Positions 17,660 to 26,640 of a stretch of DNA of 41,865 nt are shown piece after piece. Both the position numbers and the translations under genes were made by a program. The stretch comes from Tetragenococcus halophilus subsp. flandriensis (GTDB taxonomy: Bacteria; Bacillota; Bacilli; Lactobacillales; Enterococcaceae). The stretch lies in the NCBI RefSeq assembly GCF_030161475.1, contig NZ_BSUG01000014.1, positions 25,148-67,012 of the forward strand, written 5' to 3'. Under the pieces are notes generated by a model. That model did no database searches and had not been told where the DNA came from. It saw only the letters and a program-made list of their open reading frames with translations. How positions within the stretch are numbered: position 1 is the first letter of the stretch; each line of letters begins with the position of its first letter.

Positions 17660-18382
17660 CTATTTTATTTTTGTTTCTTCAACTAATCGATTCACATCAT
17701 TTTTATTCAATTCACGGTATTTGCCAACTTGTAAATTTTCTAGTGTCAGATGCCCATAACGTTCACGTTTTAATTTTTCCACTGGAAAACCACAAGCTTT
17801 TAGCATATTTTTCACTTGATGGTTGCGACCTTCATGAATGGTCAATTGAACAATACTCGTTTGTGCTTTTTTATCCGTTGATAAAATTTCAAATTTTGCT
17901 GGAGCTAATGTTTTCCCTTCAATATGCATCTTTTTGGTAAGAGGTGATAATTTTTTGTTTGTTGCAACTCCACTCACTTTAGCAACATAGACTTTATCTA
18001 TCTCATATTTAGGATGCATTAACTTTTGGGAAAAATCACCGTCATTTGTCAAAAGCAACAATCCAGAAGTATTATAATCCAAGCGACCGATCGGATAAAT
18101 CCGTTCTTTTACTTCTGTAAAGTAATCTGTGACAACCGTACGATTTTTATCATCTGAAGCCGCAGAAATAACGCCCCGTGGTTTATAAAACATAAAGTAA
18201 ACAGGCTCTTCTTGGTAGATAGGTACTTGATCAACTTCAACTTGATCTTTTTTAGCTACCTGAGCGCCTAATTCTTTGACCACTTCTCCGTTAACTTTCA
18301 CACGTCCTTGTGTGATATATTCCTCTGCTTTTCTTCTAGAAGCAATACCAGCATGGGCAATCACTTTTTGTAATCGTTGCAT
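17660..18382 (-). CDS. rluB: 23S rRNA pseudouridine synthase B
   Basis: 240 residues. An N-terminal S4-like RNA-binding domain (MQRLQKVIAHAGIASRRKAE) is followed by the RsuA/RluB catalytic domain. The active-site Asp is in GRLDYNTSGLLLLTNDGDF. EGRNHQVKNMLKACGFPVEK near the end is also typical. It modifies a uridine of 23S rRNA. The start codon follows the scpB stop directly (TAAATG) with AAGGAGA upstream, so it is translationally coupled to scpB. Distinguishing RluB from RsuA rests on the scpA-scpB-rluB context. Confidence 0.93.
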   Translation of the reverse strand: MQRLQKVIAHAGIASRRKAEEYITQGRVKVNGEVVKELGAQVAKKDQVEVDQVPIYQEEPVYFMFYKPRGVISAASDDKNRTVVTDYFTEVKERIYPIGRLDYNTSGLLLLTNDGDFSQKLMHPKYEIDKVYVAKVSGVATNKKLSPLTKKMHIEGKTLAPAKFEILSTDKKAQTSIVQLTIHEGRNHQVKNMLKACGFPVEKLKRERYGHLTLENLQVGKYRELNKNDVNRLVEETKIK

Positions 18383-18973
18383 TTAATTATCTCCTTTTTC
18401 TTCGGTTGATTCTTCGTAACGATCGGCATATAAATCCAGTGGTATATCAGCTGATAACTCTTCTTCCATCGCTTGAATATCCGGTAGTTCTTCCATAGAT
18501 TTTAATCCGAAATAATCCATAAAATATTCCGTGGTCCCATACAAAATAGCTCTACCTGGACCTTCCACCCGTCCTTTTTCTTCAATTAGGCGGTTAGTTG
18601 CTAATTTTTGTACAGATCCAGAAGATTGCACACCTCTTATATCATCTACTTCCATACGGGTGATAGGTTGTTTATAAGCAATAATCGACAAAGTTTCAAG
18701 TGCCGCCTGGGAAAGGCGATTAGCTATCGGAGATTTAGCGTATTCTTTTAAAATTGGCGCATACTCTTTTTTAGCCGTTAAAACAAAATGATTCCCTAAC
18801 TCAAGAACATTTAAAGAAGAACTGTGGTCATCTTGATATTTTTCGTTTAATGTCTGAATTAACTGATAAACTTTAGACGCCGGCTGATTAATCAAAAAAC
18901 TTAACTCTTCTAAACGTACCCCTTCATCACCTGCTGCAAAAAGCAAAGCTTCTAATTTCCCCATATTATCCAT
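18383..18973 (-). CDS. scpB: Segregation and condensation protein B
   Basis: 196 residues. It is the kite subunit of the Smc-ScpAB complex that organises and separates the chromosome. Two winged-helix domains are visible: GKLEALLFAAGDEGVRLEEL at the start and QAALETLSIIAYKQPITRME with VDDIRGVQSSGSVQKLATN in the middle. The tail is acidic. The start overlaps the end of scpA by 8 bases, with GAAGGAGGG in the scpA end. It forms one operon with scpA and rluB. Confidence 0.95.
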   Translation of the reverse strand: MDNMGKLEALLFAAGDEGVRLEELSFLINQPASKVYQLIQTLNEKYQDDHSSSLNVLELGNHFVLTAKKEYAPILKEYAKSPIANRLSQAALETLSIIAYKQPITRMEVDDIRGVQSSGSVQKLATNRLIEEKGRVEGPGRAILYGTTEYFMDYFGLKSMEELPDIQAMEEELSADIPLDLYADRYEESTEEKGDN

Positions 18974-19733
18974 TTAAACGCCCTCCTTCATCTTCATACA
19001 CTGGATAAAGCAGGATGTCTTTGTAATTAACATTTTGCGTCACATTGACTTTTCGGCTCTTAACTAATTCTAATAATGCAATAAATGTCACTACAATTTC
19101 ACTTGTTTCAAAATTATCCATAAAGCTATCCAATAAACAACCGCCACGCGCATTTTTTCGTTGATAAAGTTGTGTCTCGATTGTACGTATTTTTTCATCA
19201 ATACTCGTTTCATCCGCAGCGATCGTTGTTTTAAGCACTTTTCTTTTCTTCTTTTTTTCTAGCATAGATTGAAAAGCTAGGTATAAATCGATCGTATTAA
19301 ATTGATTTGCCTCAAGCGATGTATCCTCGTCTTTGTATTCATCCATATCCATAGGTTCTTTGGTAAAGTAATGGCTTCGTTCTTCAGCTTTTTCTGAAAG
19401 TTGCTCAGCTGCATATTTGTATTTTCGATATTCCAGTAATTGCGCAACTAAGCTTTCTCGAGGGTCTTCTTCATAAGTATCCTCATCGTCATCCAATTCT
19501 TGTTTAGGCAAAAGCATCTGACTTTTGATAGACATTAATGTAGCTGCCATCACAAGATAATCTCCTGCCACTTCCAGTTGTGAACTTTCCATTGCATGAA
19601 TATAATTCATATACTGATCAGTAACTTGTGCAATCGGGATATCGTAAATATCTATTTCTAATGTTTTAATCAAATGTAATAATAAATCCAAAGGTCCTTC
19701 AAATACATCCAATTTCACTTTAATCTCTTCCAT
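18966..19733 (-). CDS. scpA: Segregation and condensation protein A
   Basis: 255 residues, the kleisin that bridges the Smc heads. The N-terminal signature VFEGPLDLLLHLIKTLEIDI and YLVMAATLMSIKSQMLLPKQ are characteristic. The C-terminal winged helix (EIVVTFIALLELVKSRKVNV) is intact. The middle is acidic and likely flexible. The start follows GATGAGGAGCAATC. XerD lies 38 bases upstream on the same strand. Confidence 0.95.
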   Translation of the reverse strand: MEEIKVKLDVFEGPLDLLLHLIKTLEIDIYDIPIAQVTDQYMNYIHAMESSQLEVAGDYLVMAATLMSIKSQMLLPKQELDDDEDTYEEDPRESLVAQLLEYRKYKYAAEQLSEKAEERSHYFTKEPMDMDEYKDEDTSLEANQFNTIDLYLAFQSMLEKKKKRKVLKTTIAADETSIDEKIRTIETQLYQRKNARGGCLLDSFMDNFETSEIVVTFIALLELVKSRKVNVTQNVNYKDILLYPVYEDEGGRLNG

Positions 19734-19771
19734 GATTGCTCCTCATCCATTATCTTTATACATTTAACTAT

Positions 19772-20662
19772 TCAAGCACGGGGGAAATATTGTTTGTACA
19801 CCTCAGCCATTCGTTTTTTGGTGATGTGTGTATAGATTTGGGTTGTGGAAATATCCGCATGACCTAAAAGTTCTTGAACGGTCCGAAGATCTGCGCCATT
19901 TTCCAACAAATGAGTAGCAAAACTATGGCGCAAAGTATGAGGCGTAACATTTTTCATAATTCCTGCCTTTAAGACCAAGGCTTTTAAGTTTTTCCAAACC
20001 CCTTGACGAGAAAGACTTGTCCCATGTCCGTTCACAAATAAATATTCCTCTTCAGGATGTTTTTGGCACAATATTGGTCGTGCTTCTTCCAAGTAAGTTT
20101 CTAGCCAATGAATCGCCATATCACCTAACGGTACAATACGCTCCTTATCGCCTTTTCCTGTAGTCTGCATTAATCCCATGGCCAAGTGCAAATCATTTAA
20201 TTTTAAACCAATTAGTTCACTTACACGTAGTCCTGTTGCATACATCACTTCTAAAATTGCACGATCCCTTATACCTAATACTTTTTTGGTGTCCGGTGCC
20301 TCAATTAAGCGTTCCACTTCACTAAGGCTTAGTGTATCAGGTAGTTTCTGCTTTTTTTTAGGTGAATCAATATGTTGCATAGGATCATGATCAGTATAGC
20401 GCTCTTGTCTAAGAAATTGATGAAAGCGCCGTAAACTGGTTACCATACGAGTTAGAGTAGCTGCAGATTTTTTTTCATTTTGCAAAAACTGCAAAAAAGA
20501 AACAATCGTATAGCGATCTACATTTTGCCAATCCGTAATCTCTTTTTCATGCAAAAATGCGAGATACTGCTCTAAATCTCGCTGATAACTCTTCCTAGTA
20601 TTACTAGAAAGACCACGTTCGATCAAAAGGTAGTGTAAATAATCTGTTACTTGTTCATCCAT
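19772..20662 (-). CDS. xerD: Tyrosine recombinase XerD
   Basis: 296 residues, the normal length. It resolves chromosome dimers at dif with XerC. The N-terminal SAM-like domain (YLHYLLIERGLSSNTRKSYQ) precedes the catalytic domain. The active residues are visible: Arg in YATGLRVSELIGL, Lys in TGKGDKER, His-x-x-Arg in TPHTLRHSFATHLLENG, His/Trp position in LGHADISTTQIYTH, and the nucleophile Tyr in that last motif. The order fur-xerD is the same as in Bacillus, which favours XerD over a phage integrase. The ribosome binding site is AAGGTGGG. Confidence 0.95.
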   Translation of the reverse strand: MDEQVTDYLHYLLIERGLSSNTRKSYQRDLEQYLAFLHEKEITDWQNVDRYTIVSFLQFLQNEKKSAATLTRMVTSLRRFHQFLRQERYTDHDPMQHIDSPKKKQKLPDTLSLSEVERLIEAPDTKKVLGIRDRAILEVMYATGLRVSELIGLKLNDLHLAMGLMQTTGKGDKERIVPLGDMAIHWLETYLEEARPILCQKHPEEEYLFVNGHGTSLSRQGVWKNLKALVLKAGIMKNVTPHTLRHSFATHLLENGADLRTVQELLGHADISTTQIYTHITKKRMAEVYKQYFPRA

Positions 20663-20801
20663 TGATTTCCCACCTTCTCAGTTTGCTTTTGAATTATCTC
20701 ACAAAACAAAGCGAAACTGCAATCAATTTAGCAAAAAATTATCACTTTGTATATTTCATCTTCAAATAAAATTACATCAGACGTAAACCTTATTCTACAA
20801 C

Positions 20802-20831
20802 AAAAAAGAAAGCTGACATTCAGCTTTCTTT
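20802..20831 (-). terminator. Terminator overlapping the end of fur
   Basis: On the minus strand AAAGAAAGCTGA pairs with TCAGCTTTCTTT, followed by T residues. The 5' arm is made of the last three codons and the stop codon of fur, so translation and termination share the same bases. Confidence 0.9.
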
Positions 20832-21278
20832 AGCTTTATTTTGACAATTTTGACATATGCCATGAAAAGTAAGGCGATGATCTTTTACAACAAAATGAAA
20901 ATTCTTTTCAACAATTTCTTCCACATTTCCTAATAGATCTTCATTAATTTCTTCAATATTTCCACATTCAAGGCAGAGCAAGTGATGATGAAAATGTTTA
21001 GCCCCTTCTTTTCTAAGGTCATAACGCGCGACACCATCGTCAAAACTAATTTTATCTACGATCTTTAGATCAACTAAGATATCTAGTGTTCGGTATACCG
21101 TAGCTAAACCGATATCTGAATTTTTTTGTTTAACAAAGAAAAAGATTTCTTCTGCTGATAAATGATCTTTTTCGTTTTCTAACAAAACAAGTAAAGTCGC
21201 TTCTCTTTGCGGCGTCAGTTTAAATCCTGATTCATGAAGTTGTTTCTTGGTCTTTTTCAATGTTTCTACGGTACTCAT
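20820..21278 (-). CDS. fur: Fur-family metalloregulator
   Basis: 152 residues. The winged helix (HESGFKLTPQREATLLVLLE ... ADIGLATVYRTL-type segment SDIGLATVYRTLDILVDLK) is followed by the dimer domain. The regulatory metal site region HFHHHLLCLECGNIEEINED and the structural Cys pairs (CLEC and CQNC) are present. This pattern fits the iron sensor Fur better than PerR or Zur, and the position next to xerD is that of Bacillus fur. The start at 21278 follows GGAGGTTATT; a GTG four codons upstream overlaps that site. Two Per-box-like operators lie just upstream. Confidence 0.88.
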   Translation of the reverse strand: MSTVETLKKTKKQLHESGFKLTPQREATLLVLLENEKDHLSAEEIFFFVKQKNSDIGLATVYRTLDILVDLKIVDKISFDDGVARYDLRKEGAKHFHHHLLCLECGNIEEINEDLLGNVEEIVEKNFHFVVKDHRLTFHGICQNCQNKAKES

Positions 21279-21293
21279 AATAACCTCCACTAT

Positions 21294-21308
21294 TTATAAT
21301 TATTATAA
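21294..21308 (-). promoter_or_regulatory. Perfect Per box in the fur promoter
   Basis: On the minus strand TTATAATAATTATAA is a perfect 7-1-7 match to the PerR consensus TTATAATnATTATAA. It contains TATAAT, so it may cover the -10 element of fur. It ends 15 bases before the start codon. Confidence 0.72.
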
Positions 21309-21335
21309 TCTAAAAACAAATTAGCTAGTGAAACT

Positions 21336-21350
21336 TTAAAATAATTATAA
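21336..21350 (-). promoter_or_regulatory. Second Per-box-like site, one mismatch
   Basis: On the minus strand TTATAATTATTTTAA differs from the Per consensus at one arm position. Its centre (21343) is exactly 42 bases from the centre of the first box (21301), i.e. four helical turns. Confidence 0.55.
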
Positions 21351-21378
21351 AATAGAAAAAGAAAATAAACAAGCTTTC

Positions 21379-22242
21379 TCAATTAGAATTTTGTGTCATT
21401 TTTGTTAGACCTTCTTCTTGTACAATTAAACCTTGTTTCATCAAATGTCCTAACGCACGTTTAAATTGTGCTTTACTAATACCAAATAATTGCTTAATAT
21501 CTTCTGGAGGCGTTTTGTTTGTATAAGGCATTTCTTGTCCAGGTCTTTGTTTTAAATAAGCATATATCATCGCCGCATCATCAGGGATCGCTTCATAAGC
21601 TCTAGGTTTTAGCGAGATATTTAATACGCCATCTGGTCGCACACCAATGACCCGACCTGAAACATGTTCTCCTAAGCGGGGTTCCATATATCTTTCAGAA
21701 GGATGAACAAAACCGATATAATAATCATCTGTTAGCAGATAAGTACCCACGATTTTGGGACGATAAACTGTACCTGAAATATCTTTGTTATGCATATTTT
21801 CATTCGCTACTTTTTTCAATGATTGAAAATTCTTATCCTCTGCTAAAGAGGCCCAAATACGATCTTTTTTATCAACACTTAAAGCAATCATCAAGCGATC
21901 ACCTTTTTTTGGCCATAGCTCGTGCATGGTAGGAAGTTCATCTAAAGAAACAGCAATTTCCTTATCGGGTAAGCCAATATCAACAAATACCCCTAAATTA
22001 CGACGCACATCAGTCACTGGCGCAAAAGCATAATGTCCCTTTCTAATTTTAGGGATCTCAGTAGTAAAAGAGGCTTCTTTTTTTTGATTCAAATAACCAA
22101 AGCCTTCAACTGCTTCTCCTAGAGTATGATTTCCTTCTTCTTTATTTAACTTAAAAGTTTGACCGTTTTTTTGGACAAAGTAATGATCTTCATTTTCATC
22201 AGTAACGATACCAGTAAAAACAGTTGCAAGTAATTCATTCAT
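21379..22242 (-). CDS. cvfB: CvfB/YitL-type RNA-binding protein
   Basis: 287 residues with several S1-like beta-barrels and a C-terminal winged helix. Typical blocks are FAPVTDVRRNLGVFVDIGLP, PKKGDRLMIALSVDKKDRIW, GYLNQKKEASFTTEI and the end TPPEDIKQLFGISKAQFKRA. In Staphylococcus, CvfB binds RNA and affects virulence gene expression; the role here is transferred by homology. The start follows AAAGGAGAAAAAAATTT. It lies 15 bases after azlD on the same strand and probably shares its transcript. Confidence 0.9.
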   Translation of the reverse strand: MNELLATVFTGIVTDENEDHYFVQKNGQTFKLNKEEGNHTLGEAVEGFGYLNQKKEASFTTEIPKIRKGHYAFAPVTDVRRNLGVFVDIGLPDKEIAVSLDELPTMHELWPKKGDRLMIALSVDKKDRIWASLAEDKNFQSLKKVANENMHNKDISGTVYRPKIVGTYLLTDDYYIGFVHPSERYMEPRLGEHVSGRVIGVRPDGVLNISLKPRAYEAIPDDAAMIYAYLKQRPGQEMPYTNKTPPEDIKQLFGISKAQFKRALGHLMKQGLIVQEEGLTKMTQNSN

Positions 22243-22257
22243 AAATTTTTTTCTCCT

Positions 22258-22581
22258 TTAAACAAAAAAACGAATAAGCGCTATTGCTATAATACCTGTG
22301 ACAACGATTTTCATCAAATCTTTTGTATAAATCCCTACGATTAAAGCAGGAATACACGCAATTGCTTCTTGAATATTTAATATAGGCGCTTTACCTGATG
22401 GGACACTTAATAAGTTTTGAACGAGCAAAGCCGTCAAAATACACAATGGCAGATAATCAAGAAACAAGCGGAATTTTTCTGGAAAGTGCATTTTTTTGGC
22501 AAAAGCAAATGGTAAAATTCGAGGTATCCAGGTAACGACAAAACAACCTAGCATCAAATACAAATATTCAGTACTTATCAT
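22258..22581 (-). CDS. azlD: AzlD-type branched-chain amino acid transport subunit
   Basis: 107 residues with four hydrophobic helices (YLYLMLGCFVVTWIPRILPF, LDYLPLCILTALLVQNLLSV, ACIPALIVGIYTKDLMKIVV, and the last one). This is the small partner of AzlC, together forming a branched-chain amino acid or azaleucine exporter. Its start lies inside the end of azlC (14-base overlap), so translation is coupled. Confidence 0.9.
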   Translation of the reverse strand: MISTEYLYLMLGCFVVTWIPRILPFAFAKKMHFPEKFRLFLDYLPLCILTALLVQNLLSVPSGKAPILNIQEAIACIPALIVGIYTKDLMKIVVTGIIAIALIRFFV

Positions 22582-23275
22582 GTGTCATCACCCCCACCAA
22601 GCAACCTACAAGAGCCGAAACAATCACTGCAATTTCAGGAGTTGTCAGCCACATCAATATATATAATACTAGAATGACACTCAATAGAACAAGCAAAGTT
22701 TGTTTAGTTTTAGTCTTTAATGGTAGTTCCACTTGAAATAAAAAAAGACCTAAAAACATTGCCACTAAGGCAAAATCTAATCCAAAAATCTCTGGCTCTG
22801 GGATAAAGTTTCCTAATAAACCTCCCAGTACAGTTGCGACAATCCACGTCAAATAGGCACAAATATTTAATCCATTTGTCCAAGCAACACTTACTTTTCC
22901 CATTCTTTTTAATGCCATTGTCAAAACGCCATAAGACTCATCTGTTAGTAATGTACCGATGCCGACATTTTCCAATAACGAAGCTTGGCGAAAATAAGGT
23001 GCCACCGAAAGGCTCATCAAAAAATGCCGAAGGTTTACTAAAAAGACCGTAGCAATAATGGAAGTAACAGGCGCCTGAATCGCTATTAAACCACAAATGA
23101 TAAATTGCGCACTGCCAGCATAAACAATGACAGACATTAAAAAAATAGCAAAAACAGATAAACCAACGCCTTTACCCACAACGCCTAAAGCAAAGCCGAT
23201 TCCTAGATAACCCAAAATCGTAGGTACACAAGCTTTCATCCCATCTACAAAAGTTTCATATTTCACTTCTTCCAT
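22568..23275 (-). CDS. azlC: AzlC-type branched-chain amino acid transport protein
   Basis: 235 residues. The AzlC signature is clear: CVPTILGYLGIGFALGVVGK, SVIVYAGSAQFIICGLIA and the LVNLRHFLMSLSVAP block, with about five to seven membrane helices. It works with AzlD to export branched-chain amino acids. The start is preceded by AAAGGGCATTTTT. A 230-base gap with repeat array A2 separates it from rpoD. Confidence 0.92.
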   Translation of the reverse strand: MEEVKYETFVDGMKACVPTILGYLGIGFALGVVGKGVGLSVFAIFLMSVIVYAGSAQFIICGLIAIQAPVTSIIATVFLVNLRHFLMSLSVAPYFRQASLLENVGIGTLLTDESYGVLTMALKRMGKVSVAWTNGLNICAYLTWIVATVLGGLLGNFIPEPEIFGLDFALVAMFLGLFLFQVELPLKTKTKQTLLVLLSVILVLYILMWLTTPEIAVIVSALVGCLVGVMTHDKY

Positions 23276-23347
23276 AAAAATGCCCTTTCTAATTTTACCC
23301 TTTATTTTCTTAACATCATATCGAAACTAAAGAGGATAAACAAGAGG

Positions 23348-23445
23348 GTGTCTGCTTATTTTCATTTCCTATGAGCTATCGCTGCTCATTCATCATTGAT
23401 TTCGTATTTCTTTGGGCCATCGGTATTCATTCAACATTAGTTTTC
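23348..23445. repeat. Tandem 41-bp intergenic repeat, array A2
   Basis: A second copy of the array A family. A diverged unit (from 23348) is followed by a full unit from 23389 (TTCATCATTGATTTCGTATT...) and, exactly 41 bases later at 23430, the short terminal unit TTCAACATTAGTTTT. The terminal variant is the same as at 1005-1019. The array lies just beyond the rpoD terminator in the direction of rpoD transcription. Confidence 0.8.
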
Positions 23446-23455
23446 TTTTTTTATC

Positions 23456-23502
23456 ATAAAAAAAGACTTTTAAAAGCTTAACAAGCTTTTAAAAGTCTTT
23501 AC
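23456..23502 (-). terminator. Terminator of dnaG-rpoD
   Basis: A perfect 18-bp stem (arms 23462-23479 and 23483-23500; AAAGACTTTTAAAAGCTT) with a three-base loop and T-run, directly after the rpoD stop. Confidence 0.92.
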
Positions 23503-23505
23503 TTA

Positions 23506-24612
23506 TTATTCTAGAAAATCTTTCAATTGTTTTGAACGAGATGGATGACGTAATTTACGTAAAGCTTTTGCTTCGATTTGACGAATTCTTTCGCGTGTCA
23601 CGCCAAATACTCTGCCTACTTCTTCTAATGTACGTGTACGTCCATCATCAATCCCAAAACGCAAACGCAAAACATTTTCTTCTCGGTCAGTCAACGTATC
23701 TAAAACGTCTTCCAACTGCTCTTTTAACAACTCATATGCTGCATGGTCAGAAGGGCTTGTTGCTTCTTGGTCTTCGATAAAATCTCCTAAGTGAGAGTCA
23801 TCTTCTTCACCAATTGGTGTTTCCAAGGAAACTGGTTCTTGCGCGATTTTTAGTATTTCTCGAACTTTTTCCGTCGGCAAATCCATTTCCGCACCAATTT
23901 CTTCTGGCGTTGGTTCGCGACCTAAGTCTTGTAATAATTGACGTTGAATACGAATCAATTTATTGATCGTTTCTACCATATGAACTGGAATACGAATTGT
24001 TCTTGCTTGGTCCGCGATTGCCCGCGTAATAGCTTGACGGATCCACCAAGTTGCATAGGTTGAAAATTTAAATCCTTTACGATAATCAAATTTTTCTACA
24101 GCTTTCATCAAGCCCATGTTACCTTCTTGAATCAAATCAAGAAATTGCATGCCACGTCCTACATAACGTTTTGCAATACTAACAACTAAACGAAGGTTGG
24201 CTTCTGCTAAGCGTTGTTTTGCTTCTTGATCGCCTTCTTCGATTTTTAGGGCTAGATCAACTTCTTCTTCAGCTGTTAATAATGAAACACGGCCAATTTC
24301 TTTCAAGTACATACGAACAGGGTCATTAATTTTTACACCTGTAGGAGCTGATAGATCATCTCTAGGTTTTTCTTTTTCTACTTTTTCAGTAGTTTTTAAG
24401 CTTCGTAATGAAGGTTCACCGTTTTCGTCTACCACACTGATTCCTGCATCTTCTACTTGTTGAATCAGTTTATCCATACCTTCAGCGCCCAATGAATAAG
24501 GTGTAGCTAAAGCGTTAGACAATTCATCATAAACGACTTGTCCCTTTGTCTTGTTTTGCTTAATAAAATCCTTAACCGCTGTTTCGTATTTAACTTTTGT
24601 TTCTTCTGCCAT
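23506..24612 (-). CDS. rpoD: Primary RNA polymerase sigma factor
   Basis: 368 residues, the SigA size of firmicutes. Region 1.1 is short. Region 2 has [40 protein letters not shown] and the -10 reading helix [20 protein letters not shown]. Region 3 follows, and region 4.2 has [20 protein letters not shown] for the -35 element. It directs housekeeping transcription. The start follows GAAGGAGGACTTCTTTT, 24 bases after dnaG, in the usual macromolecular-synthesis operon (here without rpsU). Confidence 0.98.
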   Translation of the reverse strand: MAEETKVKYETAVKDFIKQNKTKGQVVYDELSNALATPYSLGAEGMDKLIQQVEDAGISVVDENGEPSLRSLKTTEKVEKEKPRDDLSAPTGVKINDPVRMYLKEIGRVSLLTAEEEVDLALKIEEGDQEAKQRLAEANLRLVVSIAKRYVGRGMQFLDLIQEGNMGLMKAVEKFDYRKGFKFSTYATWWIRQAITRAIADQARTIRIPVHMVETINKLIRIQRQLLQDLGREPTPEEIGAEMDLPTEKVREILKIAQEPVSLETPIGEEDDSHLGDFIEDQEATSPSDHAAYELLKEQLEDVLDTLTDREENVLRLRFGIDDGRTRTLEEVGRVFGVTRERIRQIEAKALRKLRHPSRSKQLKDFLE

Positions 24613-24636
24613 AAAAGAAGTCCTCCTTCGATGCTG

Positions 24637-26472
24637 CTACTTGGCTTGCTTTAACTTTTTAGTAAGATTGATAATTTCAACCGCTAAATCTAATTCTAAT
24701 TGTTGGTTACCTTTTTGACTAGCTTCTTGCTGTCTAATTCTTTTGTCTTTAATTTCTTCTACCAGACTTGACGACTGTATGACTGTCAGTAAGTCTTCAA
24801 ATTCTTGTTGACTTCCTTCTTCTGGCACATCTAAACTGGCGATTGTACTAACAACATTGCGCATTCGCTTGTCATCTTTTAGAAAATCTAAAAACTTTGC
24901 TAGAACAAATTCACCTTCGCTTTCTATATAAGCATCAAAAAGCATGTATAGCTCTTGATAAATTTCATGAACAAATGTGACTTGCGCCTGTTTAAAACGC
25001 TGATTGAGTGTTTCATCATTAAACAAACGATATAGTAATAATTCCTCTGCTTTTTGTACTTGCGTCTTTTTTTGTGAACTTTGAGGCGCTTCTTGAACAG
25101 GGGGGGCATCTGCTTGCCTGGATGTCTGTTTTTTACTTCTTCGTTGTTGTCTTAAATCACGTAACTGCTGTTGTAAAGTTTCCCTAGAAATCTGAAATTC
25201 CGTAGATAACTGTGTTAAATATCGATCCTGCTCAATCAAAGAATCCACATTTAATAAGTCATGGAGTAATTCTTGTACATAGTCAACTTGTTCTTTTTCG
25301 TTTGACATATTTTTATTCATACGTCGATAACGCATTTTAAAAGAAAATACAGTTTCTTTCCCATGCTCAAGTAACTTCATAAAGGCCTCTTGCCCGTATT
25401 TTTTTACATATTCATCTGGGTCAAGTTTTTCTGGAACGCTTATCACTGATAGATCAATGTGACTTGATTCTTGTAAATGACCAATCGCTCGATCTGTTGC
25501 AGCAACACCGGCTTCATCACCGTCATAACAAAGAACTAACTCTTGTGCGAGTCGGGTCACTGCAGTAATTTGCTCGTTTGTTAAACTAGTTCCCATTGAA
25601 GCAATGCTGTTTGTTGCTCCTGAACGATAAGCTGCAAGTACATCCATAAATCCTTCAAATAAGTAAACTGTCCCGTTTTTACGTATACTACTACGAGCCT
25701 TATCAAAGTTAAATAAAATTTCACGTTTGTTAAACAGCGTCGTTTCAGGTGAATTTAAATATTTTGGCTGCTCTTTATCAGCAAAATCTTCCGTTGCAAA
25801 AAAACGACCTGAAAATCCAACAGTCTTTCCTTGATAATTACGAATAGGAAACATAATTCGCTGATAAAAACGATCGGCTAAATCTCCATTTTCACGTTCT
25901 ACAAATAACCCAGTTTCAGGGAAAGCTTCTGTATTTAATGACTCATTTTGAAAAACACGAGACAAAAAATCACGTTGATTAGGAGCAAAACCGATATTAA
26001 ATTCTTCTATTAACTGATCATCCAAGCCTCTTTTATGCAAATAATCGAGGGCTGCTTCACCTGCAGCAGTATTCACCAACATATGATGATAAACTTCAGC
26101 TGCTTTTTCATGCATTTGAATCAATTGTTGTTGCTTGGAATTTATCTCATTTTCACCTGAAACCTCTTGATACTTTTCCGCAACCTCAATACCTTCTAAT
26201 TCAGCCACTTTTATGACGGATTCAACAAAAGAAAGACCTTCAATCTCTTGAATAAAAGAAAAAACATTACCACCACGACCGCAACCAAAACAATAATAAA
26301 ACTGCTTATCTTCAGCAACAGAAAACGATGGCGTTTTTTCATTATGAAACGGGCAAAGGCCCGAATAATTTTTACTGCCAGACTTTTTCAGTTGCACATA
26401 TTGTCCAATAACATCAACGACATTCGTTTTTTCACGGACGTCATCAATCACTTGTTGCGGAATTCTCGCCAC
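24637..26472 (-). CDS. dnaG: DNA primase
   Basis: 611 residues. It makes RNA primers for replication. The zinc-binding domain has CPFHNEKTPSFS and YYCFGCGRGG (C-H-C-C ligands). The RNA polymerase core follows (GFAPNQRDFL, GRFF), with the TOPRIM acidic residues in YLFEGFMDVLAAYRSGATNS and CYDGDEAG. The C-terminal third is the helicase-interaction domain. Translation starts at GTG (26470-26472) preceded by AGGGGGTGAG; the protein begins MARIPQQVIDDVREKTNVVD. It is followed directly by rpoD. Confidence 0.97.
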   Translation of the reverse strand: MARIPQQVIDDVREKTNVVDVIGQYVQLKKSGSKNYSGLCPFHNEKTPSFSVAEDKQFYYCFGCGRGGNVFSFIQEIEGLSFVESVIKVAELEGIEVAEKYQEVSGENEINSKQQQLIQMHEKAAEVYHHMLVNTAAGEAALDYLHKRGLDDQLIEEFNIGFAPNQRDFLSRVFQNESLNTEAFPETGLFVERENGDLADRFYQRIMFPIRNYQGKTVGFSGRFFATEDFADKEQPKYLNSPETTLFNKREILFNFDKARSSIRKNGTVYLFEGFMDVLAAYRSGATNSIASMGTSLTNEQITAVTRLAQELVLCYDGDEAGVAATDRAIGHLQESSHIDLSVISVPEKLDPDEYVKKYGQEAFMKLLEHGKETVFSFKMRYRRMNKNMSNEKEQVDYVQELLHDLLNVDSLIEQDRYLTQLSTEFQISRETLQQQLRDLRQQRRSKKQTSRQADAPPVQEAPQSSQKKTQVQKAEELLLYRLFNDETLNQRFKQAQVTFVHEIYQELYMLFDAYIESEGEFVLAKFLDFLKDDKRMRNVVSTIASLDVPEEGSQQEFEDLLTVIQSSSLVEEIKDKRIRQQEASQKGNQQLELDLAVEIINLTKKLKQAK

Positions 26473-26515
26473 GTTTACTCACCCCCTATAGAAATGCTCG
26501 ATGAGCTGTTCTATC

Positions 26516-26557
26516 GGTAAAAAATCGCACCAACATTATATCAGTGCGATTAAAAAA
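26516..26557 (-). terminator. Hairpin between popT and dnaG with a -10 in its loop
   Basis: On the minus strand AATCGCAC pairs with GTGCGATT (8 bp, 13-base loop) and is followed by TTTTTT, so it can end the popT transcript. The loop holds TGATATAAT, an extended -10 that could start the dnaG-rpoD transcript. Confidence 0.7.
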
Positions 26558-26640
26558 TAGACAGTTTTCTACATGTACTATTATATCATATTCTCCACAT
26601 TTTACAAATCTTTTGCTCACAGTCACTAGCTTGGTTTCCA

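Noticed and set aside
20820-21278. PerR or Zur identity of the Fur-family protein
   Set aside because: The HHHLLCLECGNIEEI region and the position beside xerD fit Fur better, although the operator upstream is of the Per type.
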